Below the pieces are notes generated by a model. It saw only the letters and a list, made by a program, of their open reading frames with translations, was not told the origin of the DNA and made no database searches. A DNA stretch of 64,000 bases, from the NCBI RefSeq assembly GCF_000430825.1, contig NZ_AUMT01000015.1, positions 30,268-94,267 on the forward strand. The letters run 5' to 3'. Below, piece by piece: positions 52,821 to 61,050 of the stretch (positions are counted from its first letter, which is position 1; every line of letters starts with the position of its first letter). The translations under genes were made by a program, and so were the position numbers. This DNA is from Chryseobacterium daeguense DSM 19388. Lineage in GTDB: Bacteria > Bacteroidota > Bacteroidia > Flavobacteriales > Weeksellaceae.

Positions 52821-52946
52821 GAATTGTGTTTTGGTGTAAAAGTAGAAAATATATCATTTTACAAAACTTTTTAATCTGTTTAAAATTTTCTTTGATTTAA
52901 ATTTTAAAATGTGATTTTTTAACAATATCATCAAGTGCTTTCATCA

Positions 52947-52975
52947 CAAAAAGGCGCAAAGTAAAACCTTGCGCC
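52947..52975 (-). terminator. Terminator of the ECF sigma operon
   Basis: 7-bp stem TTGGCGCAA-like core (GGCGCAA / TTGCGCC at 52953-52959 and 52969-52975) with T-run TTTTTTG on the minus strand. Confidence 0.75.
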
Positions 52976-53024
52976 AAGAGAGAATTATTGAAAAAACTAA
53001 AATCCACGTATGGACTTTTACATG

Positions 53025-53990
53025 TTATTTTTTAATGAATTTATTTTTATATACTTTTCCGTCTGCACTTTTAGAAACTACAAGATAAGTTCCCGGAACC
53101 AAAGCACTCACGTCAATAGCTTCAGAAAACTTGTGGTCTTTTTTCTGCTGAACCAGTTTTCCGGACATATCAACAATAGAGATTTCTGTATATTTTTTAT
53201 CAGATTCTTTCCCGATAAACAGGAACTGAGTCGTAGGGTTCGGGTAGATGCTCAGGTTATTTTCTTTAGGTTTAGTCTCATCAGTTGAAAGGTTACAGAA
53301 ATTCCATGCCCCGAAGTTCAACTGGATGTAAGCCGCATCACTCAGCATTTCACATTGGTCCGGACAATATTCCGTGCAGGCATAAAAGCCGTAGAACCCG
53401 GTTTCTGTTGCTGTGTAAGTATCTCCTGTTGCACCGCTGATGATACAAGGGTCTGTGGGTGACGGAGGGTTGCTCCCCGGAAGACATCTGAACCAGGTGT
53501 GGGTACCATATACGGCAGGAAATCCGTTTTGCAGCAATACTGACGCTCCCTGGCATACATTATATTCACCGGGCTGCACTTCCTGGTAAGTTCCTGGCTG
53601 AAGGTCTACCATCATGAAAGGAAGTCCATAAGCATAACCATCAGCAAGGATTGACGCACTTTCTGCTGTACAGTCTCCGTCTGTTACTGCTACTTTGAAG
53701 TTATAAAGCATATCGTCTGTTCCGTTGATGGTAAGTGTCTGTGAAGTTGCTCCTGAAATAGGAACCCATGGATTCGGGTTTGGGGTTTGCCAGTACCATT
53801 CTTGCTTGTACCACTGATAGCTTCCAAAAGTCTGTGTAGAAAGTACCTCGCTTTCAGAATTACAAAAAACTACGCTGTTCGGAAACATAGTTCCCAGTCT
53901 CGGACTTGTGATGGTTGGTGTACATTGCTGTGCATTTAAATTAAGAAAACTTAAAAGCAGAAGACTTAAAAAAATTAATTTTGATTTCAT
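53025..53990 (-). CDS. T9SS-sorted protein with two Cys-rich Ig-like segments
   Basis: 321 residues from ATG 53990, chosen because it begins the signal peptide (MKSKLIFLSLLLLSFLNLNAQ). The mature protein has two Ig-like halves (YQWYKQEWYW near residue 60; THTWFRCLPG near 178) rich in Cys pairs, then a type A sorting domain (SIYPNPTTQFLFIG onward). Exported by T9SS to the surface. It lies 30 bp after the barrel gene and shares the ECF sigma operon, so its expression may be controlled by that sigma factor. Confidence 0.8.
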   Translation of the reverse strand: MKSKLIFLSLLLLSFLNLNAQQCTPTITSPRLGTMFPNSVVFCNSESEVLSTQTFGSYQWYKQEWYWQTPNPNPWVPISGATSQTLTINGTDDMLYNFKVAVTDGDCTAESASILADGYAYGLPFMMVDLQPGTYQEVQPGEYNVCQGASVLLQNGFPAVYGTHTWFRCLPGSNPPSPTDPCIISGATGDTYTATETGFYGFYACTEYCPDQCEMLSDAAYIQLNFGAWNFCNLSTDETKPKENNLSIYPNPTTQFLFIGKESDKKYTEISIVDMSGKLVQQKKDHKFSEAIDVSALVPGTYLVVSKSADGKVYKNKFIKK

Positions 53991-54020
53991 ATAAAAAATA
54001 TTTAATTGATTTGACACAAA

Positions 54021-55409
54021 TTAATCCAGCAAGAGCCTGATTCCGAATTTCAGGTTGAAATTCAGTGGTTTTTCCTTATAAATGGTTTTCAAAGAGCTGT
54101 TGTCATTGAAATGATATCCTACGCCCGGTTCGGCATAAATTCCAATGTTTTTGATCACTTTTAGCTGAAGCCCCAAGGCCGTATTTACGGAGACCTGAAC
54201 CGGTTTCTCGGTGATTTCTTCCATGGTTTCTTCCTTCACGATTCCATCAACGATGTATTTGGTTTTAATATCGCCTGAAACAGCCTTTTCAATGACAGTT
54301 CCACCTGTAACATATCCCGTAAAAGCCCCTTTCTGAATTACATTGTAATTTACCTGTACGGGAATTCCCACATAGTGAATATTCTGCTCACTGCTGATAA
54401 AATTATCATTGCTTCCTGTGGTAAGGTCTGCCGAAAGTCTGGTGTAATTAACTCCCAACCCGATTCCCCATTTTTTATTAATATTATAAAGTGCAGAAGC
54501 TCCGAAAGTGATGGGCGTCTTGTGTTTTATGGTGGCGTCCACTTTTTTATTCTGATTGGCAATAAGGATGGACATTAGTGGATCTTCGCCATATCCTGAA
54601 GTCCATATTTCCGGCAGGCTCAGCGTAGTTCCGTTCAGGGTTGCATATCCCGGAAACTGCTCGCTGGAATTGGAAGAAGCGTTTCCTGTTCCTACACCCA
54701 ACATCCATTTTTTTTTATTTTTAGCCAGTTTTTTCTTTTCTGCATCCTCAAATTTTTCCTTCCATTCCCTTTCCTCTTTGGTAAGAAGCTCGTGGGTTTC
54801 CGGTTCTTCAGCGGTTTTCTGTGTTTCCAGGTTTTTATTTTGTTCCTGCGCGAGATTTTGATTTTCCTGAGAAAGAATATTTTCTATTTTATCCGGATTT
54901 TGAAGGATTTTATTCTCCCAACGATTATTTATCTGATTTTGTGTTTTATTTAAAATATTTCCAAGAATATTTTTTTTGAAATTGTAATCTGTATTTTTTG
55001 ATTTATTTGAATTAATACTGTTTAAACCATTTCTGTCCTTAAAACTTTCAACACTTAAGTCTGGCTGTTTTTGAGATAAAATTGTTTTCTGAGAATCTGA
55101 TTGAATCTGATTGAATGAGATTTTCGGCTGGGAAGAAGGCTTTTTATCATTAAAGTCAAATAACCTGCCCAGAATAAAGAACATAGCAATAGCAGCCGCA
55201 ACTCCGCAGATGCGGTAAAGAGGTGTAAAATTAAATTTTTTAACAGCTTTATCCTGCGCTTTCAGATCATTACTCATAAAACCGGGAACCAGCTTCGCTT
55301 CATCATCCGCAAATAGTTCGTCTCTGATATTTTTCCACAATCCATCAGGAACATCTTCCGTATGATCCTCCATCTTCCTGCGCAGATCATTTAACCATTC
55401 ATTATTCAT
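54021..55409 (-). CDS. Membrane-anchored anti-sigma-like protein with C-terminal beta-barrel-like domain
   Basis: 462 residues. Residues 1-65 are cytoplasmic (WLNDLRRKMEDHTEDVPDGLW), the kind of start seen in Bacteroidota anti-sigma proteins. One transmembrane helix (about 68-86) follows. Residues 90-235 are Asn/Gln/Lys-rich and probably extended, with a coiled-coil end (KEEREWKEKFEDAEKKKLAK). The last 220 residues are amphipathic strands with features of outer-membrane barrels (WGIGLGVNYTRLSADL; YAEPGVGYHFNDNSS; ending FNLKFGIRLLLD). Taken together the protein could reach from cytoplasm to outer membrane. It overlaps the sigma gene by 8 bp, so it is probably that factor's regulator. Whether the C-terminus truly forms a barrel needs structure prediction. 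Confidence 0.65.
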   Translation of the reverse strand: MNNEWLNDLRRKMEDHTEDVPDGLWKNIRDELFADDEAKLVPGFMSNDLKAQDKAVKKFNFTPLYRICGVAAAIAMFFILGRLFDFNDKKPSSQPKISFNQIQSDSQKTILSQKQPDLSVESFKDRNGLNSINSNKSKNTDYNFKKNILGNILNKTQNQINNRWENKILQNPDKIENILSQENQNLAQEQNKNLETQKTAEEPETHELLTKEEREWKEKFEDAEKKKLAKNKKKWMLGVGTGNASSNSSEQFPGYATLNGTTLSLPEIWTSGYGEDPLMSILIANQNKKVDATIKHKTPITFGASALYNINKKWGIGLGVNYTRLSADLTTGSNDNFISSEQNIHYVGIPVQVNYNVIQKGAFTGYVTGGTVIEKAVSGDIKTKYIVDGIVKEETMEEITEKPVQVSVNTALGLQLKVIKNIGIYAEPGVGYHFNDNSSLKTIYKEKPLNFNLKFGIRLLLD

Positions 55410-55968
55410 ATTGCGCTGTTTTAGACATTTTATATTCTTTTATTTTTTGGGCAAGCATTGATTTTGCTCTGTGAAGCTGCGAGGCAGAAGAATTTTCTGC
55501 AATTCCCAGCAGATCAGCTATTTCCTTATGACTTTTTTCCTCGAATACGTAAAGGTTAAAAACCGTCCTGTAACCATCCGGAAGTGAGCGTATCATCTTC
55601 ATTATAGTATGTTGCGAAATTTCTTCTAAATTCGGTTCATCTTCATTTTGCTCATCCGGAATTTCAAAATTTTCAGACACTTTTTTCAGGTCAGGATTCT
55701 GTTTAATATGTTTTAAAGATTCATTTACAATAATTTTCGTGCTCCACGCTCTTAAGGATCCTTTTCCCCGGAATTCAAAAGAATCAATAGCCCGGAACAT
55801 CTGTATAAAACCGTTCTGCAGAACATCATGAACATCTTCGCTATCAATGATATATCGGGAACAGACATAGGTAAGACTGCCTGAATAAGCTCCGAAAAAC
55901 TCTTTCCAGGCCGCTTCTTCCTTTTTCAAAAGGCGGTCCGCTAAAATCTGCTCCTTATTTTCTTCCAT
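55402..55968 (-). CDS. ECF RNA polymerase sigma factor
   Basis: 188 residues. Region 2 (about 20-90) has YSGSLTYVCSRYIIDSEDVHDVLQNGFIQMFRAI, the core-binding and -10 recognition part; region 4 (about 125-180) has SLPDGYRTVFNLYVFEEKSH and a helix-turn-helix (EIADLLGIAENSSASQLHRAKSML) for the -35 element. No region 3. Belongs to the ECF sigma-70 group typical of Bacteroidota. Its gene overlaps the anti-sigma-like gene downstream. Confidence 0.92.
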   Translation of the reverse strand: MEENKEQILADRLLKKEEAAWKEFFGAYSGSLTYVCSRYIIDSEDVHDVLQNGFIQMFRAIDSFEFRGKGSLRAWSTKIIVNESLKHIKQNPDLKKVSENFEIPDEQNEDEPNLEEISQHTIMKMIRSLPDGYRTVFNLYVFEEKSHKEIADLLGIAENSSASQLHRAKSMLAQKIKEYKMSKTAQYE

Positions 55969-56008
55969 TGATTAATTTGACAGCATTTAACTCATCAATT
56001 ACATCATG

Positions 56009-56016
56009 CAAAGATA
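56009..56016 (-). promoter_or_regulatory. Putative -7 box of the ECF sigma operon
   Basis: Minus strand TATCTTTG, 40 nt before the sigma ATG. It abuts a GCCTCAA / TTGAGGC hairpin (56021-56035) that may end the upstream lipoprotein gene. Confidence 0.3.
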
Positions 56017-56061
56017 GGCAGCCTCAAATTGAGGCTTTACCTACCAGATAATAACCATTAC

Positions 56062-56637
56062 TTACTTTTTAACACTAATCGGGATATCATATTTTATAGT
56101 CTGATAAGGAGTCAGCTCAACTCCATCAACGGTTATTTTTTCTGCTTCCAACCCAAATCTCAACGACCAGTCGTAGCCTACAAAGAACCCTTTTTGCTTT
56201 GCGCCCAGCTTTACTACTGTATTTTTAACAGCTCCGTCTATCGGAATCTGGATCGCCAGCGTTTTTGGTTCAAATGTCAGCTCCACTACATTCTGACCTG
56301 TATTCAGTTTTGTTTTATAATCCAGCTTATATTCTATTTTTCCGATATGAGCCAAAGCCGTATCCGCTTTTACAGGATCCGTTACCACTGTTTTTACAAT
56401 TTCTCTAATCGGAAAGTCTTTAAAAGTGATGATGGTATCTTTTGCAGTAAACTCAATTACTTTTTCATTAAATTTATTACCCTGTGTGGTTATCAGCCTA
56501 GCCCTGTAGCTTCCGTCCACATCGCTCAGCTTTACAGGAATGGGTTCATAACTTTCATTATTACAAGATGTTAAGGAAAACCCCAGAGAGATGATAACCG
56601 CAACTAATATAGATTTAAGTACCATTGATTTCTTCAT
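56062..56637 (-). CDS. DUF4840-like lipoprotein
   Basis: 191 residues from ATG 56637, the start that gives a compact lipoprotein signal ending LTSC (about Cys25). The mature protein is beta-rich (LSDVDGSYRARLITTQGNKF; FTAKDTIITFKDFPIR), which fits DUF4840, a family of exported Bacteroidota proteins with no role assigned; I hold the family name loosely. Monocistronic on the minus strand, just upstream of the sigma operon but with a hairpin between. Confidence 0.6.
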   Translation of the reverse strand: MKKSMVLKSILVAVIISLGFSLTSCNNESYEPIPVKLSDVDGSYRARLITTQGNKFNEKVIEFTAKDTIITFKDFPIREIVKTVVTDPVKADTALAHIGKIEYKLDYKTKLNTGQNVVELTFEPKTLAIQIPIDGAVKNTVVKLGAKQKGFFVGYDWSLRFGLEAEKITVDGVELTPYQTIKYDIPISVKK

Positions 56638-56812
56638 TATTTTAAATTTTAGCATTAATATTATTTCTTTGAGTACTCATTTATATAAAGACGGATTTTC
56701 GGAAACCTTGCACAAGAATTAACAAAAAGTTATTAAATATTTCATAACAAATTGATTTTTAGTAGTAAAACTTTCACATTTAAAATAATTTTTTTCGAGT
56801 TTTATATTTTAA

Positions 56813-56820
56813 TACATTTG
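56813..56820 (+). promoter_or_regulatory. Putative -7 box of the 56.8-58.8 kb operon
   Basis: TACATTTG, 17 nt before the ATG at 56838; 19 bp upstream is TTT instead of TTG. Confidence 0.35.
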
Positions 56821-56837
56821 TTTAAACCAAATTTGAA

Positions 56838-57347
56838 ATGAATTTCGAACAAATCAATTTCCACCTTCAGGCATATAAAGAGCATGATCAAATTATTGAT
56901 GCGGCAGAATATTTAATCAATGCTTTTCAGCTTGAACATAAAAATTTTGCAGGATTCGGCTTCAGGCCGGAACTTTCCCACAATTCCATGCTTTTAACAG
57001 CAGAAGGTGAACTGGGAGGTCCGCAAAAGGTAATGATTCCTAAGAATTTATTTGATTTTGATCTGAATTTAGTCTTGAATATGGTCGCTCACGAAATGCT
57101 TCACGTACGCCAAAAAGCCCCGGAAACCCTTGTGGAAGATAAAAATGAAAGAGAATTTCAGGCCTACTATGAAATGCTTTTCCATAAAGTTTTCCCCCAG
57201 ATTCCGGAAGTATCAGATTTTCATAAAAAAGCGTTTGGAAACAAAGCGCTGGAATACTACAAAAGAATGGGTGAAGGCTCTGAGCTACAGCAGAAATATG
57301 CAGAACAGAAAACAGAAGTAGAACAACTAATCAATTCATTATCATGA
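56838..57347 (+). CDS. Unknown protein with a zincin-like HEMLH motif
   Basis: 169 residues, no signal peptide. A short motif HEMLHVRQK near residue 88 with a following Glu-rich helix (EREFQAYYEML) has the HExxH spacing of metallopeptidases, and the two segments could supply ligands; I do not recognise the family. Its last four bases overlap csaA, so it is translated with it. First gene of a five-gene run (this gene, csaA, exonuclease, sufT). Confidence 0.5.
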   Translation: MNFEQINFHLQAYKEHDQIIDAAEYLINAFQLEHKNFAGFGFRPELSHNSMLLTAEGELGGPQKVMIPKNLFDFDLNLVLNMVAHEMLHVRQKAPETLVEDKNEREFQAYYEMLFHKVFPQIPEVSDFHKKAFGNKALEYYKRMGEGSELQQKYAEQKTEVEQLINSLS

Positions 57348-57691
57348 CAATAAAACCCGAAATCTCATTGGAAGATTTTGAAAAAATAGACATCAGATCA
57401 GGAACAATACTATCAGTAAAAGATTTTGAAAAGGCCAGAAATCCCTCTTATCAGCTGGAAATAGATTTTGGAGATTTGGGCATCAAAAAATCATCCGCAC
57501 AAATCACAGCCCTTTATCATAAAGAAGAATTGGTCGGAAAACAGATTCTGGCCGTTGTTAATTTTCCTAAGAAACAGATCGCTAATTTTTTCAGCGAATG
57601 CCTCGTTCTGGGAGTTTATGGTGAAGATAAAAAAGAGATTACACTTTTGACACCTTCATTACCTACAAAAAATGGAATGCAGGTTGGATAA
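57344..57691 (+). CDS. csaA: tRNA-binding protein / export chaperone CsaA
   Basis: 115 residues forming a single OB-fold tRNA-binding domain, as in CsaA and the C-terminus of MetRS. Segments FEKIDIRSGTILSVKDFEKA, then LGIKKSSAQI and LAVVNFPKKQIANFFSE are the usual ones. CsaA was described as a chaperone in Bacillus, and its tRNA binding is established for the fold. It overlaps the preceding gene by 4 bp (ATGA). Confidence 0.9.
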   Translation: MTIKPEISLEDFEKIDIRSGTILSVKDFEKARNPSYQLEIDFGDLGIKKSSAQITALYHKEELVGKQILAVVNFPKKQIANFFSECLVLGVYGEDKKEITLLTPSLPTKNGMQVG

Positions 57692-57729
57692 TTAAAACTT
57701 GGAGGTTTAATGAATAAAGTAAAAACAAA

Positions 57730-58434
57730 ATGATACAAAATATTCCTTTAGAAAGGATTTTATTTCTTGATATTGAGACCGTTCCGGGAGCGGGATTATG
57801 GGAAGAGCTTTCTGAAACCGAGCGTATGCTTTGGGACAAAAAAACAAGATATCAGAGAAAAGATGAAATATCCGCAGAAGAATTTTACTCCGAGAGAGCC
57901 GGAATTATGGCCGAATTCGGGAAGATCATCTGTATTACCATTGGAATGGTGGAAAAGAATGACACGCTGAAAATCAAAAGTTTCGCAGATCATGACGAAA
58001 AAAAGATGCTGCAGGAATTTGGTGAAATTTTTAACAGCCCGAGACTCCGGGACGTGATTCTCTGTGCCCACAAAGGGAAAGAATTTGATTTTCCGTGGAT
58101 TGCAAGAAGATTCCTGATCAATGGGATGCATCCACCTACCCCTTTTCAGATGTTTGGTAAGAAACCCTGGGAAATACCGCACATTGACACGATGGAACTG
58201 TGGAAATTCGGGGATTACAAAAGTTTTGTATCACTGGAACTGCTTGCCCATCTTTTCGGAATTCCTACTCCGAAAGACGATATCGACGGCTCAATGGTTT
58301 CATCAATCTACTACATAGAAAAAGACTTGCAAAGAATAGTTGACTATTGTGAAAAAGATGTCTTAACTTTGGCAAATATTTTCCGGCGCATGCGTCAGGA
58401 AGATTTGTTGAAAAGGTACATCAATTTAGATTAA
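57730..58434 (+). CDS. DEDD-type 3'-5' exonuclease (PolB-like exonuclease domain)
   Basis: 234 residues. Ribonuclease H-like fold with motif I FLDIETVPG (Asp/Glu at residues 14-16), motif II region CAHKGKEFDFPWI, and motif III near YCEKDVLTLANIFRR. This arrangement matches the predicted 3'-5' exonuclease family related to DNA polymerase B proofreading domains. No polymerase domain. Probably acts on DNA or RNA in the cytoplasm; specificity unknown. Lies 38 bp after csaA. Confidence 0.82.
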   Translation: MIQNIPLERILFLDIETVPGAGLWEELSETERMLWDKKTRYQRKDEISAEEFYSERAGIMAEFGKIICITIGMVEKNDTLKIKSFADHDEKKMLQEFGEIFNSPRLRDVILCAHKGKEFDFPWIARRFLINGMHPPTPFQMFGKKPWEIPHIDTMELWKFGDYKSFVSLELLAHLFGIPTPKDDIDGSMVSSIYYIEKDLQRIVDYCEKDVLTLANIFRRMRQEDLLKRYINLD

Positions 58435-58437
58435 AAA

Positions 58438-58764
58438 ATGAAATTTACAGACGATCAGATTGCTGACATTGGTGAGGAGATCATCAATGTTTTAAAAACC
58501 GTGTATGACCCAGAAATTCCGGTAGATATCTACGAGTTGGGGCTGGTTTATGATGTTCAGATTTCCGATGACGCGGATGTAAAAATCGTCATGACGCTTA
58601 CTACACCGAACTGTCCGGTTGCAGAAACCCTTCCACAGGAAGTGAAAGACAAAGTAGCAGAGGTGGAAAACGTAAAAAGCGTTGATTTGGAGCTTACTTT
58701 CGAACCTAGCTGGAATAAGGATATGATGAGTGAAGAAGCGAAGTTTGAGCTGGGAATGCTTTAA
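58438..58764 (+). CDS. sufT: SufT/MIP18-family Fe-S assembly protein (DUF59)
   Basis: 108 residues. The DUF59 core is clear: VLKTVYDPEIPVDIYELGLVYDV, then MTLTTPNCPVAETLP with the conserved Cys. Members (SufT, PaaD-like, MIP18) help Fe-S cluster maturation, in line with the suf operon at 25-30 kb. The gene starts 3 bp after the exonuclease gene and ends at a hairpin. Confidence 0.88.
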   Translation: MKFTDDQIADIGEEIINVLKTVYDPEIPVDIYELGLVYDVQISDDADVKIVMTLTTPNCPVAETLPQEVKDKVAEVENVKSVDLELTFEPSWNKDMMSEEAKFELGML

Positions 58765-58786
58765 AATTCGGATCAAAAATAAAATT

Positions 58787-58816
58787 GGCTGTCAAATCTG
58801 GCAGCCTTTTATTTTG
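58787..58816 (+). terminator. Terminator after sufT
   Basis: 7-bp stem GGCTGTC / GGCAGCC-type pairing (58787-58793 with 58800-58806, one GU), then TTTTATTTTG. Confidence 0.75.
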
Positions 58817-58926
58817 TCATTATAATTTCGCAATGCTATTCTGGAGTGAAGAATCTATAAACTACTACTTTTTCCGCATACCTTCAGACTGATCAGAATA
58901 CAAATAGAACGATTACTTTATTAATA

Positions 58927-59763
58927 TTAAATCTCTGTTGCGATTTCTTTCCCTTCTCTCCTGCTCCACTCGCTCCAGGAACCGACGTATAAATTCGGAG
59001 TTGGAAAACCTGCATATTCCAAAGCTAAAATAGTATGACAGGCAGTAACTCCTGAACCACAGTGAATGATCAGATTTTGAGGCTTATCCTGTAAGATTTT
59101 TAAATATTTTTCTTTTAAAACTTCCGGTTTCAGGAAATTCCCGGTTTCATCCAGATTTTCAGAAAAAGGAATATTAATGGCTCCCGGAATATGCCCCGCC
59201 ACCAAATCAATCGGCTCAGATTCTCCTTTGTAGCGGTAAGCGTCTCTCACATCAATTACCGTTGACGAATGTCTTATCAATTCATTTTCAACAGCTTCCA
59301 GACCTGAAGTCGGAAGAAGCCAGCCTTCTTTTTTAATTAATTGTGCTTTTTCAAAAGCTTCTTCACCTGAAGAAAATTCTAATCCTTCTTTTTCTGCATT
59401 CTGAAACCCTCCATCCAAAACCTGAACATTTTTAAATCCAAAAGATTTCAGCATCCACCAAGCTCTAGCCGCTGCATTTGAACCATTTTTGTCATCATAA
59501 ACAACGATATGAGAACCTTCTGAAATTCCCAGATTTGAAATTGTTTGTGAAAATTTGTCAATATCAGGAAGCGGATGCCTCCCGCCAAAAGCTGCATCTT
59601 CACCAATTTCCGCCAAGTCTTTATCCAAATCAATGAATCTTGCTCCTTTAATATGCTTGTTCAAATAATTTTGTTTTACATCTTTACCGACTCTTGCATC
59701 AAGAATGATAAGGCTTTCTTTTGGGAGATTTTTTAATTCAGATGGGGAAATTATAGGCACCAT
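58927..59763 (-). CDS. sseA: Sulfurtransferase, two-domain rhodanese (3-mercaptopyruvate type)
   Basis: 278 residues, two rhodanese domains. The first (residues 1-125, beginning SPSELKNLPKESLIILDARVG) is inactive; the second ends in the active loop HCGSGVTACH (Cys near residue 236). The CGSGVTA loop is typical of 3-mercaptopyruvate rather than thiosulfate sulfurtransferases. Moves sulfane sulfur to acceptors such as cyanide or thiols. Single gene; cytoplasmic. Confidence 0.9.
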   Translation of the reverse strand: MVPIISPSELKNLPKESLIILDARVGKDVKQNYLNKHIKGARFIDLDKDLAEIGEDAAFGGRHPLPDIDKFSQTISNLGISEGSHIVVYDDKNGSNAAARAWWMLKSFGFKNVQVLDGGFQNAEKEGLEFSSGEEAFEKAQLIKKEGWLLPTSGLEAVENELIRHSSTVIDVRDAYRYKGESEPIDLVAGHIPGAINIPFSENLDETGNFLKPEVLKEKYLKILQDKPQNLIIHCGSGVTACHTILALEYAGFPTPNLYVGSWSEWSRREGKEIATEI

Positions 59764-59796
59764 TTTGTTGATTTTTTTGGATCAATTTAAATTTAT

Positions 59797-59850
59797 TTGG
59801 CTAAAGCCGATTTTGTTTTTGAATAGTAGCGGGCTAAAGCCCGCCCGTAT
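59797..59850. repeat. GGCTAAAGCC palindromic motif, two units
   Basis: Unit 1 TTTGGCTAAAGCCGA at 59797-59811; unit 2 a 7-bp stem GCGGGCT / AGCCCGC around AA at 59829-59844, GC-rich. A related GGGTTTAAGCCCC occurs at 7265-7277. Both lie in gaps between genes. Confidence 0.5.
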
Positions 59851-59911
59851 TGATGTTTATTCTTGTTTGAAATCATTGTTCTGCTTAGAGAACACCCTCG
59901 ATTTTCAATAT

Positions 59912-59979
59912 TGTCAGGCTGAGGTTCTCGAAGCCTTCATAGTGCCCTTCGAGAGCCTCAGGGTGACAGCGCTAATACC
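59912..59979. repeat. Dispersed intergenic inverted repeat, copy 5
   Basis: Left arm TGTCAGGCTGAGGTTCTCGA (59912-59931) and right arm GCCCTTCGAGAGCCTCAGGG onward (59944-59968, ending GTGACA). The outer TGTCA / TGACA and CTGAG / CTCAG match other copies, and GCTAATACC follows the right arm, the complement of the GTATTAG seen in copies 1 and 4. Confidence 0.65.
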
Positions 59980-60017
59980 AGCCGGATAATTAATCTGTTA
60001 ATTTAGTATTGTTATTT

Positions 60018-60866
60018 TTAAAAATGAAAAATATCTTTCGCTTTATTGTAAGAACTTTCGAAGTGTAACAAATTCAGCTTATGGTTTATTTTTTCTACGC
60101 TCATGAAGTTGATCACCTGTTCTGTAGGCATATTTCCCACAAGATCGTCTTTTGCCATTGGGCAGCCGCCGATTCCTTTTATGGCACTATCAAATCTTTT
60201 GCATCCTTTATCGTAAGCTGCTTTCAATTTAGAATAAGAATCTTCATAACGGTTGTGAAAATGCCCTCCGAAATTGATTTCAGGATATTTTGAAGGTATC
60301 TTTTCAAATAAAAGAGAGATTGTTTCCGGCGTTGCAACTCCCGTAGTATCAGAAAGTAAGATATCTTTAACTCCAATTTCTGAAAATCGTTTTGCCCAGA
60401 AATCCACATCTTCCCATTTCCACATTTCGCCATACGGATTACCGAATGCCATGGAGAAATAAATGTTCAGCTGTCTGTTTTCCGTTTTTACCAGTTCGAG
60501 CATTTTTACAATTTCATTAAATGCCTCTTCCTGGCTTTTGTTCGTATTTCTGTGCTGGAATGTCTCTGATATGGAAAACGGAAACCCCAGAATATCCACA
60601 GACTGGTGCTTCAGCGCTTTCTCCGCCCCTCTGTAATTTCCGATAATCGCGGAGACTTTTGTATTGGAGCGGGATTTATCTATGTTTTCTGCGACCTCTG
60701 CAGAGTCTGCCATTTGGGGAATTGCTTTTGGGGATACAAAGCTCAGACAATCCAACACATCAAAACCAACATCCATTAATGAGTTGATATAGTCTATTTT
60801 TTTGTCGGTGGGGATAAATTCTCCCCAACCCTGCATTGCATCACGCGGACATTCAGTAAGAAACAT
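60018..60866 (-). CDS. Hydroxymethylglutaryl-CoA lyase
   Basis: 282 residues from ATG 60866. A TTG start 21 bp upstream (60887) is possible, but it lies inside a TAnnTTTG box, so the ATG is preferred. The enzyme cleaves HMG-CoA to acetyl-CoA and acetoacetate in leucine and ketone-body metabolism. TIM-barrel motifs are visible: TECPRDAMQGWGEFIPT (Asp/Arg of the active site), FPFSISETFQHRNTN, LSDTTGVATPETI, GGHFHNR (metal His pair) and GIGGCPMAKDDLVGNMPTE (catalytic Cys). Single gene. Confidence 0.92.
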   Translation of the reverse strand: MFLTECPRDAMQGWGEFIPTDKKIDYINSLMDVGFDVLDCLSFVSPKAIPQMADSAEVAENIDKSRSNTKVSAIIGNYRGAEKALKHQSVDILGFPFSISETFQHRNTNKSQEEAFNEIVKMLELVKTENRQLNIYFSMAFGNPYGEMWKWEDVDFWAKRFSEIGVKDILLSDTTGVATPETISLLFEKIPSKYPEINFGGHFHNRYEDSYSKLKAAYDKGCKRFDSAIKGIGGCPMAKDDLVGNMPTEQVINFMSVEKINHKLNLLHFESSYNKAKDIFHF

Positions 60867-60884
60867 TTTACTTTTAGATTTTCT

Positions 60885-60892
60885 CAAATATA
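60885..60892 (-). promoter_or_regulatory. Putative -7 box of the HMG-CoA lyase gene
   Basis: Minus strand TATATTTG, 18 nt before ATG 60866; its position argues for that start and against TTG 60887. Confidence 0.35.
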
Positions 60893-61024
60893 ATAAAACT
60901 AAACAATTTAGTATTTACCTGTTACAAATCTATCATTATTTTGATTTTCAAATGATTATCTCCGATTTATAATTTCGATACTTTATATTCGATTACAAAT
61001 AAATTATCTCAGCATCAAATTTGT

Positions 61025-61032
61025 TAACTTTG
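61025..61032 (+). promoter_or_regulatory. Putative -7 box of pepT
   Basis: TAACTTTG, 18 nt before the ATG at 61051; the triplet at the -33 distance is TTA. Confidence 0.4.
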
Positions 61033-61050
61033 TTGAAATTTATACTAATA

